Assembly (NCBI GenBank): GCA_050304855.1
Contig: JBNLEI010000213.1
Span: 1 to 21,013 of the forward strand
Reading direction: 5' to 3'
Source: Methylomarinum sp050304855
Lineage (GTDB): Bacteria > Pseudomonadota > Gammaproteobacteria > Methylococcales > Methylomonadaceae
DNA: 21,013 nt
Position numbers and translations under genes: made by a program
Notes under the pieces: model-generated
Database searches by the model: none
Seen by the model: only the letters and a program-made list of their open reading frames with translations
Told to the model about the DNA's origin: nothing
In this document: positions 16,008 through 21,013 of the stretch, piece by piece
Position numbering within the stretch: the first letter of the stretch is position 1
How the letters are laid out: every line of letters begins with the position of its first letter

Positions 16008-16409
16008 CTAAATTTGAGACCTAAGTTCGACCGTATTTCCTTCGGGATCTTTGATATAGATAGATTTTCCAACTCCTTGCGCGCCGTATCGGTCTTCAAA
16101 ATCGTCGACCGCAATGCCATGGGACATCAAATGCTTCTTGATAGCGTCTTCTGAAATCGGTTTCAGTTGAAGACAAAAATGGTCCAGATTGTTTTCGGTT
16201 CTTGTCGGAGCGCCTCCGCCTATCCTGCCTAGGCGGCTATCTACCGCAACTAAATCGATCAATGCATGTCCGGCACGTAATTGGGTTAACCCCATTTCAA
16301 TCGAGGTTTCCCTTTCGATCCGACAACCCAAAACTTTGCAATAAAAGTCGAGCATGTCTTTTAATTTTGTGGTTCTTAATACGATATGATCAATTCCGGC
16401 TATTTCCAT
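16008..16409 (-). CDS. VOC family (glyoxalase/dioxygenase-fold) protein
   Basis: A 133-residue single-module protein of the vicinal oxygen chelate superfamily. The two beta-alpha-beta-beta-beta halves begin at GIDHIVLRTTKL (H8) and NNLDHFCLQL (H77), and it ends with KDPEGNTVELR (E128), giving the usual His/His/Glu metal ligands. Members include glyoxalase I, dioxygenases and antibiotic-resistance proteins; the short length and lack of distinctive motifs leave the substrate open. The ATG at 16409 has no obvious Shine-Dalgarno. It lies 70 bases after a PaiB-like gene on the same strand, so the two may be cotranscribed. Confidence 0.85.
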   Translation of the reverse strand: MEIAGIDHIVLRTTKLKDMLDFYCKVLGCRIERETSIEMGLTQLRAGHALIDLVAVDSRLGRIGGGAPTRTENNLDHFCLQLKPISEDAIKKHLMSHGIAVDDFEDRYGAQGVGKSIYIKDPEGNTVELRSQI

Positions 16410-16479
16410 GATTTAATGTATTTATCGAAGTATTAATGAATGAATGCAAAAGTAAAGTTATTCGCCACCTTTTAGAAAA

Positions 16480-17061
16480 TCATATCTCGTTTTTCATAGC
16501 CTCAGATAACAACGTTGGGCCTTCCGACTCTAATTTATCAACTATTTGCCGCCTGTCGCTCTCTGCGCGATTTTGACTCAGTTTGTATTTACCTTGGATT
16601 TCTTTAACAGTTATTTCGATGCCGACAATGGCATCCAGTAAAGCCTCTCTATATTCGGGCTCCCAAGGTTTTTTAAGCGACGATTCATAGTGTTTTGTCA
16701 GCCCATCGACGATCAATTTCAGTTCTTCCGGCCGATTAATAAGCTTTGCCGTTCCATAAACATGAACCGCTTGATAATTCCATGTCGGTACTCCCGGCGA
16801 ATTAAACCAAGATGGCGAAATATAACCATGCGCACCTTGAAATGTCACTAAGACTTCCTGTTCCTCAATGTCCTTCCACTGCGGATTGGTTTTAGCAACA
16901 TGGCAAATTAGCGAATGCCCCTCATTTGCTAAAACAAAGGGAAGGTGTGAAGAAAACAGCCGGCCTTCAACCGTCGATATCAATTGCCCGAAAGCATTGG
17001 CTTCGATAAAAGCCGATAGCTCTTCCGTTTTAGTGACTTCAAAATGCTTTGGAACGTACAT
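16480..17061 (-). CDS. PaiB-like FMN-binding protein
   Basis: A 193-residue protein of the PaiB family (FMN-binding split-barrel fold). Landmarks are MYVPKHFE at the N terminus, AHGYISPSWF and VPTWNYQAVHVYG in the middle and GKYKLSQNRAESDRRQIVDKL near the C terminus, all in the expected order and at full length. PaiB was named in Bacillus as a negative regulator of degradative genes and sporulation, but many homologues are simply flavin- or heme-binding proteins, so regulatory function here is not shown. It lies 13 bases after a small membrane protein gene and 70 before the VOC gene, suggesting a short operon. Confidence 0.9.
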   Translation of the reverse strand: MYVPKHFEVTKTEELSAFIEANAFGQLISTVEGRLFSSHLPFVLANEGHSLICHVAKTNPQWKDIEEQEVLVTFQGAHGYISPSWFNSPGVPTWNYQAVHVYGTAKLINRPEELKLIVDGLTKHYESSLKKPWEPEYREALLDAIVGIEITVKEIQGKYKLSQNRAESDRRQIVDKLESEGPTLLSEAMKNEI

Positions 17062-17074
17062 AATCTGTATCGAG

Positions 17075-17392
17075 TTATAACGAGAAATAGCCGTCCTTAA
17101 TCAACGATTCGATTTTGAGAATCACAGGAATTAACGCAACACCGATCATAATACCGGTATCAAACCAGTTTGATTCAAAATTCTTCCTGAAACCGCCGAC
17201 TTTAACGAAAAACAAGAATAACGGTATAGGCATGAAAAGGGCAAACCATCCGTAAAAACCGGAAACCGAAGCCACAGTTGGCGCATATTGAGCAAATAAG
17301 CCCATCAAGCCGTAAACCGTACTGCCAATCACCGCAATAAGACCTTCACGCGTTTTTAGCAGCTGAGCCAATAAACCACGATTCATAAACAT
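17075..17392 (-). CDS. Small membrane protein, unknown family
   Basis: A 105-residue protein with three hydrophobic segments (about AVIGSTVYGLMGLFAQYA, WFALFMPIPLFLFFV and TGIMIGVALIPVILKI), so an integral inner-membrane protein. I do not recognise the family. The start MFMNRGLL at 17392 has AGGAG 6 bases before it; the longer frame up to 17554 has no ribosome site. It ends 13 bases before the PaiB gene and is probably cotranscribed with it. Confidence 0.7.
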   Translation of the reverse strand: MFMNRGLLAQLLKTREGLIAVIGSTVYGLMGLFAQYAPTVASVSGFYGWFALFMPIPLFLFFVKVGGFRKNFESNWFDTGIMIGVALIPVILKIESLIKDGYFSL

Positions 17393-17607
17393 AATCTCTC
17401 CTCTGGGCGAGCAAGACGTACTATAGATCAAGATTAGCCTTGCCATTCGTTTCCACTTCCTGAAAGTCGAATCGATGCGGTAAATTCCGCGGAGATTCCA
17501 AGTCCGCACTGCGCTACAAAGCGTTAAGGAATTAAAAGTTCCGAATAAGTGCAAACGCCAACTTGACTCTCAACCTAAGTTGGAGCCGTTCATAAGCCAC
17601 CAAAACC

Positions 17608-18174
17608 TCACTTAGAACGCTCGCCGTTGAATGCCTCTATCAATATCGACAGGCTATCCAATGCCGTGCATTCCTTATCATTCTTGATTTCCAGTTGCGC
17701 TTTAACGATGGCGCCGTCGACCGCCATTGAAATCGCCTGAGCTATGTTGGCTTGCTCTCCCGATGGGGGCAGCAAATCAGCAATCACTGTCGCCATATCG
17801 AGCTTATGGCGTTTGGAAATCTCAACAACTTCATCTAACTCGCCTAATTCCGCAACACTGTTAATGAACGCACAGCCTCTAAAAACCGGATCGCCGAACC
17901 ACTCCGTCAACGCGGGAATCAATGGACTCAAACCACCACCTGAGTGGCCGCCGTGCCTTTTCAAAGCATCCGAAAACCAAGCGATCCAGCGTTGGTGACG
18001 ATACTCGAGGAAAGCAAAAATAAGGTCGTTCTTGCTCGGAAAATGCCGGTAAAAAGTCACTTTGGCAACGCCTGAAGCGGCAATGATTTTATCGATACCG
18101 GTTGCCCGAATACCGTCTCGATAAAACAGATCGTGGGCGGTGAGCAAGATTCTGTCGCGTGCCGAAGTCTTCAT
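17608..18174 (-). CDS. TetR family transcriptional repressor
   Basis: A 188-residue TetR-type regulator. The N-terminal helix-turn-helix runs from ILLTAHDLFYRDGIRATGI through KIIAASGVAKVTFYRHFPSK, the classic TetR signature; the C-terminal half is the variable ligand and dimer domain. The start MKTSARDR (18174) begins at the usual distance before the HTH. It faces a divergent DUF1348 gene with two matching 18-bp palindromes between them, so it should repress that gene and itself. The ligand cannot be read from the sequence. Confidence 0.92.
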   Translation of the reverse strand: MKTSARDRILLTAHDLFYRDGIRATGIDKIIAASGVAKVTFYRHFPSKNDLIFAFLEYRHQRWIAWFSDALKRHGGHSGGGLSPLIPALTEWFGDPVFRGCAFINSVAELGELDEVVEISKRHKLDMATVIADLLPPSGEQANIAQAISMAVDGAIVKAQLEIKNDKECTALDSLSILIEAFNGERSK

Positions 18175-18208
18175 ACCTGCAAAATTAAAAGCGAAAAACA
18201 AAATCATT

Positions 18209-18226
18209 GTAGACAACTCTGTCTAC
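18209..18226. promoter_or_regulatory. TetR operator 1 (18-bp palindrome)
   Basis: GTAGACAACTCTGTCTAC has perfect 7-base arms (GTAGACA/TGTCTAC). It lies 35 bases upstream of the TetR start codon and shares its arms with operator 2, 35 bases away centre to centre. Confidence 0.75.
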
Positions 18227-18243
18227 CGTTGCTACCATTTTAT

Positions 18244-18261
18244 GTAGACAGAGCTGTCTAC
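18244..18261. promoter_or_regulatory. TetR operator 2 (18-bp palindrome)
   Basis: GTAGACAGAGCTGTCTAC has perfect 8-base arms (GTAGACAG/CTGTCTAC). It is the more symmetric of the pair and lies 27 bases before the DUF1348 start codon, where bound repressor would block that promoter. Confidence 0.8.
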
Positions 18262-18288
18262 ATTTCCATCTGATTTAGGAGAAACACT

Positions 18289-18756
18289 ATGCAAACCAAA
18301 CCGCCGTTACCGCCATTTACCCCCGAAACCGCCGAGCAAAAAGTCAGAATGGCCGAAGATGCCTGGAATAGCCGCGACCCCGACCGCGTCGTCCAGGTTT
18401 ACACGGAAGACACGCAATGGCGCAACCGCTCCGAATTTCCGAGAGGACGCGACGAGGTGCACGCGTTCTTGACCAGAAAATGGGCAAAAGAGTTGGAGTA
18501 TCGGTTAATCAAAGAACTATGGGCCACAGCCGACAACCGCATCGCGGTTCGCTTCGCTTACGAATGGCATGACGACTCAGGGCAATGGTTTCGAAGCTAT
18601 GGCAACGAAAATTGGGAATTTAATGAATTCGGACTGATGCAACGGCGATTCGCCAGCATTAACGATCTACCGATCAAAACCGAGCAACGGTTATTTCATT
18701 GGGATTTAGGCCGACGGCCCGACGACCATCCGGGCTTGTCGGACTTAGGCTTGTAA
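18289..18756 (+). CDS. DUF1348 (NTF2/SnoaL-like) family protein
   Basis: A 155-residue soluble protein of the nuclear-transport-factor-2-like superfamily, closest to the DUF1348 group: AEDAWNSRDPDRVVQVYTEDTQWRNR, then FLTRKWAKELEYRLIKELWA and the characteristic NENWEFNEFGLMQRR with INDLPI. Known members of the fold bind small molecules; the reaction, if any, is not known for DUF1348. AGGAG sits 8 bases before the ATG. It is divergent from a TetR gene and has two palindromic operators in its promoter, so it is probably induced by the ligand of that repressor. Confidence 0.9.
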   Translation: MQTKPPLPPFTPETAEQKVRMAEDAWNSRDPDRVVQVYTEDTQWRNRSEFPRGRDEVHAFLTRKWAKELEYRLIKELWATADNRIAVRFAYEWHDDSGQWFRSYGNENWEFNEFGLMQRRFASINDLPIKTEQRLFHWDLGRRPDDHPGLSDLGL

Positions 18757-18803
18757 TTCTCGATTAGACCGATATATTTCTGCCGAAACCAAAACTTATC
18801 AAC

Positions 18804-18830
18804 GGGAAAACTTCTCAACAAGGTTTTCCC
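18804..18830 (+). other. Stem-loop downstream of the DUF1348 gene
   Basis: GGGAAAACTT and AAGGTTTTCCC pair over ten bases with one bulged C. No T-run follows, so it is not a typical intrinsic terminator. Confidence 0.35.
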
Positions 18831-18904
18831 TATACCTTCGATTAGCTTTATTCGCTGATGCCAATCACCTAAATTAACGATCTTAAATCCGTGCTGTCTA
18901 ATAT

Positions 18905-18945
18905 AAAGAGTGCTTAATCAAGCGATTTTGACTCTTTGATTTTTT
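18905..18945 (+). terminator. Possible intrinsic terminator
   Basis: AAAGAGT (18905-18911) pairs with ACTCTTT (18931-18937), enclosing the small hairpin GCTTAATCAAGC, and is followed two bases later by six T. The stem is AT-rich, so strength is uncertain. It lies about 150 bases after the DUF1348 stop. Confidence 0.35.
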
Positions 18946-18972
18946 GATTTGACCTCATTGATTCTGCAGATT

Positions 18973-19410
18973 CTATAAGTTTTTAGTGTTAAAAAAAATA
19001 GCCAAAACAACAATCAATAATAACCAGTTCATCATATCCGCGAGCATTTTAGCTACTATATCAGTTGAATTTAATTCGGATTTATCAGGATATTTTGGTC
19101 TGTCTTGACCTGGATCGCTAATGGCCCAGCTCCAAAGTGCTTTCTTTTTTAAAATCGCTTTCTCAGTTCTATATGAAAAAGTAAGGCATACCGCAGTCGC
19201 GGCAAATAAAAAAATATGTGAAAAAAATAATAACTTTTCTACTAACTCAGATTCGCTGCCATTACCTCCTTTTATCCTTAAATATGCGACAAGCGTTCCG
19301 ATTGAAACAGTAATGAGAAAAGTCGTTAATGCACTTCTAATGTTACTGTAATGAATGATCTCGGCATTCAATGCAGGATAATGAATTTTAAATTTTTCTT
19401 CATCTCTCAT
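18973..19410 (-). CDS. Small multi-pass membrane protein, unknown family
   Basis: A 145-residue protein with about three membrane helices: ALTTFLITVSIGTLVAYL, LLFFSHIFLFAATAVCLTF and MMNWLLLIVVLAIFF at the C terminus, separated by charged loops. Two ATGs are adjacent (19413, 19410); GGGAG is best placed for the second. No family recognised. The DNA is visibly more AT-rich than the neighbouring PaiB/TetR region, and a 60-bp attC-like site lies about 95 bases upstream, so it may have been acquired as part of a cassette or island (inference). Confidence 0.7.
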   Translation of the reverse strand: MRDEEKFKIHYPALNAEIIHYSNIRSALTTFLITVSIGTLVAYLRIKGGNGSESELVEKLLFFSHIFLFAATAVCLTFSYRTEKAILKKKALWSWAISDPGQDRPKYPDKSELNSTDIVAKMLADMMNWLLLIVVLAIFFNTKNL

Positions 19411-19471
19411 CATGTGTCTCCCAATTGTTAACAATGGTATTTAAACAACTAAAGGCGATCACCCATTAATA

Positions 19472-19500
19472 CGCGTCACGGAGCGAAGCGGAGTGGCGCG
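19472..19500. repeat. Imperfect GC-rich hairpin next to the attC-like site
   Basis: CGCGTCAC (19472-19479) pairs with GTGGCGCG (19493-19500) with one T-G wobble; the loop contains GAGCGAAGCGGA. It lies just beside the attC-like site, in the leader of the 18973 gene. Confidence 0.45.
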
Positions 19501-19505
19501 GATAA

Positions 19506-19565
19506 AGCCAAGCTCAGCCGAGAAGGCACGATAGCACCAACGTCGGCTGGAGCGATATGTTAGAA
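19506..19565 (-). repeat. attC-like integron recombination site (60 bp)
   Basis: Read on the minus strand it begins with TTCTAAC (inverse core RYYYAAC with one mismatch), then TCGCTCCAGCCGA, and ends with TCGGCTGAGC and CTTGGCT (core GTTRRRY, five of seven). The arms pair over ten bases with a single unpaired base in the L'' arm, as in true attC sites. The first 24 bases resemble the attC of aadA cassettes at about 20 positions (from memory). The weak outer core may mean it has decayed. Confidence 0.5.
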
Positions 19566-19568
19566 AAT

Positions 19569-20039
19569 TTATAGATAATCAAAATATCTTGTCCACCAAG
19601 TTAAACTAGGCTCAAATGGCTCGTTTACACCATCGTATGGTTCTTGTAACTCATCTTCCGGTATATATGTATATTTTCTATCTTTAAGAAACTTGATTGC
19701 TTTACCAAGGTTGTATTTGTTTTCATTCTCCGGCCACTCGGTACCCATGATAGTGAACATACGGCCAAAATTGGAGAAGCGAATTGAAAATAGATATGAA
19801 AGTGCTCCGCTCCCTTTTTCTCTGTCATAATACCTATCGTCAAGGAGTCCAAGGTCTGTAAGAAACGATGCGTCTTGGACATTTTTGTCTATATCTAGAG
19901 TTACACCTGTAATTTTTTCCAGATCCGGCTTGATCGACATAACCTCATCAAAAGGAATATCCCAACGACCATCCTTAGGATATTCCCAGTTTCCCTTTTC
20001 ATCTACGCTAAGTAGGTAGCCATGTATCTCTTTATTCAT
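19569..20039 (-). CDS. Hypothetical soluble protein, cassette-like
   Basis: A 156-residue protein, acidic and aromatic-rich, with no signal or membrane segment and no family I recognise. Visible landmarks are GYLLSVDEKGNWEYPKDGRW, FLTDLGLLDDRYYD and the C-terminal WWTRYFDYL. The ATG has no clear Shine-Dalgarno; instead GTTAGAA lies four bases before it, like the core that precedes genes in integron cassettes. An attC-like site begins four bases after the stop. Together these suggest a mobile gene cassette of about 545 bases. Small acidic cassette proteins are often of unknown function; some act as antitoxins or immunity proteins, but nothing here shows that. Confidence 0.7.
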   Translation of the reverse strand: MNKEIHGYLLSVDEKGNWEYPKDGRWDIPFDEVMSIKPDLEKITGVTLDIDKNVQDASFLTDLGLLDDRYYDREKGSGALSYLFSIRFSNFGRMFTIMGTEWPENENKYNLGKAIKFLKDRKYTYIPEDELQEPYDGVNEPFEPSLTWWTRYFDYL

Positions 20040-20043
20040 GTGT

Positions 20044-20101
20044 TTCTAACGAGGCTGTAGAAAAATCCTAAAAAACAAGGGCAATCCTCAGCCTCTGTTT
20101 C
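20044..20101. repeat. Inverted repeat GAGGCTG/CAGCCTC, possible second attC or IS end
   Basis: GAGGCTG (20051-20057) and CAGCCTC (20089-20095) form a 7-bp inverted repeat beside the TTCTAAC core (20044-20050). TGTTTC occurs on both outer sides (20041-20046 and 20096-20101). This could be the attC of a preceding cassette or the remnant of a small insertion element. The rest of the stretch to 20326 is AT-rich and shows no gene. Confidence 0.3.
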
Positions 20102-20326
20102 TTCATTAATTTGATTGTCTGACTATGCCTAAATTTTTAATTAACATCAAGATTAAGTTGATTTAAGTTAGTTGCTCTATTTAACGTTGTTTTCTATCCA
20201 ATACTTCTCTTTTATGCGGCTATTCTTCCACAATTAGCTAATTATTCGATGTTTTGGATGAGGCAAAATAATTTCCATTGTGCATTCACCTTAGTTTTTC
20301 CGCGAAGACTAAAACGCTTCAACGCG

Positions 20327-20375
20327 ATAAGGTGCATTGAATAGGGCGTCAATAGGCGATAGCCGTATTGCGCCG
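20327..20375 (+). repeat. REP-type repeat, left copy (49 bp)
   Basis: This 49-base block recurs perfectly as an inverted copy at 20965-21013. It contains an imperfect palindrome at 20345-20373: GGCG-T-CAATA-GGC pairs with GCC-G-TATTG-CGCC around a GATA loop, with two single-base bulges, as in REP elements recognised by RAYT enzymes. It overlaps nothing coding and ends just before the RAYT gene. Confidence 0.8.
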
Positions 20376-20383
20376 AACGATAT

Positions 20384-20926
20384 TTAATGCCGCTCGCCGT
20401 CACCGCTATCCAATTGAAAAGCCGCGGATGTTGCCCAATCGGCAGGGTATATTCCACGCGCTACATAGCGATGAAAAGTTAAGTAAGGCCAGTCAACGAC
20501 TTGCTCTACCAACCCATGTTTAACCGGATTGATATGACAATAATCGACATGTGCCGCGTAGTCGGCGTCATCTAAAATCATGTGTTCCCCAAAACGACGT
20601 TGCCAGATTCCTCGCTCACCGCGAGACATTCGAATCTCAGAACGTCTTTCCGTTTTAGGTATAGCTCTGGAAAAAGCCTGTTTAATACAACGTCAACGGT
20701 TTGAATTATCATCGTGACCTTCCGGCAAAGTCCATACACAATGTAAATGTTCGGGCAATACAACCCAGGCGTCAATATGGAACGGCCATCGTTTTCGAGT
20801 TTCATTTACCGCTGTACGAAGATCGCCAATCTGTCGAATTAATAAATCATTTGGCCGTCTCTCTAATAGGTTAACCGTAAAAAAATAAGTCCCGCCCGGT
20901 ATTCGATAGCGTCGATAATCAGACAT
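20384..20926 (-). pseudogene. RAYT (REP-associated Y1 transposase) with one nonsense codon
   Basis: The reading frame from ATG 20926 to the stop at 20384 is a RAYT of about 180 residues in one frame. The N-terminal part has RIPGGTYFFTVNLLERR and LPEHLHCVWTLPEG, whose HLH (residues 60-62) is the HUH metal motif; the C-terminal part has GIWQRRFGEHMI, DYAAHVDYCHINPVKHGLV and VVDWPYLTFHRYVARGIYP. After SNR an in-frame TGA (20695-20693) interrupts where the family has Trp (…RWRLIKQAF…), after which RCIKQAFSRAIPKTERRSEI continues unbroken. A single W-to-stop change thus inactivates it, unless the base is a sequencing error or the stop is read through. The flanking REP copies make a complete REP-RAYT unit. 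Confidence 0.88.
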
Positions 20927-20964
20927 GATTAACTTTCATTAAATAACCTAGGAAACATAACATA

Positions 20965-21013
20965 CGGCGCAATACGGCTATCGCCTATTGACGCCCTATT
21001 CAATGCACCTTAT
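20965..21013 (-). repeat. REP-type repeat, right copy (49 bp, reaches window edge)
   Basis: This is the perfect reverse complement of 20327-20375 over all 49 bases and ends exactly at the last base of the window, so the repeat may continue beyond it. With the left copy it brackets the RAYT gene. Confidence 0.8.

Noticed and set aside
16421..16449. TTGCAT-17-GATAAA promoter for the VOC gene on the minus strand
   Set aside because: The start would fall about five bases from the ATG, making a nearly leaderless message, and the -10 is poor.
1..21013. CRISPR array, tRNA or rRNA
   Set aside because: No regularly spaced short direct repeats and no recognisable tRNA or rRNA sequence on reading through the window.

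Overview
The window reads as chromosomal DNA of a gammaproteobacterium. Protein families, lipoprotein and secretion signals and Shine-Dalgarno-led overlapping genes fit a free-living Gram-negative. The combination (aryl-polyene-type lipid/pigment genes, DUF502, TSUP permease, many REP/RAYT elements) would suit a methanotroph-like gammaproteobacterium, but that genus-level guess is inference only. No rRNA, tRNA or CRISPR array was seen.

Region 1 (1-7103, all on the minus strand, tightly packed or overlapping) is one probable operon. It opens with a TSUP-type permease, a DUF502 membrane protein and an alanine/glycine:cation symporter. It then runs into an aryl-polyene/xanthomonadin-type type II fatty-acid/polyketide cluster: short ketosynthase-like chain-length factor, lysophospholipid-type acyltransferase, two acyl carrier proteins, a COG4648-like membrane protein, an AMP-ligase fused to a hot-dog dehydratase domain, and the start of a family 2 glycosyltransferase that leaves the window at base 1. 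The rest of the pathway (other ketosynthases, ketoreductase, exporter) should lie beyond the left edge.

Region 2 (7352-9799) holds accessory genes: a membrane-anchored HExxH protein (probable zincin, no family recognised), a DUF4230 protein, and a small secreted cysteine-containing protein. The last is preceded by an excellent sigma-54 promoter whose predicted start falls on a perfect 8-bp hairpin.

Region 3 (9957-15113) is a two-gene unit: a large transmembrane Ser/Thr kinase followed by a LysM/polysaccharide-deacetylase lipoprotein. Together they suggest a signalling-plus-envelope-polysaccharide function. 

Region 4 (15114-16007) is low in genes and contains the decayed C-terminal part of a REP-associated transposase (RAYT).

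Region 5 (16008-18756) carries a VOC protein, a PaiB-like flavin-binding protein, a small membrane protein, and a TetR regulator facing a DUF1348 (NTF2-like) gene across two 18-bp palindromic operators.

Region 6 (18973-21013) is mobile in character. It has two unrecognised genes separated by an attC-like integron recombination site of 60 bp, then a RAYT gene broken by one in-frame TGA and bracketed by a 49-bp inverted pair of REP-type hairpin repeats, the second ending exactly at the window edge.
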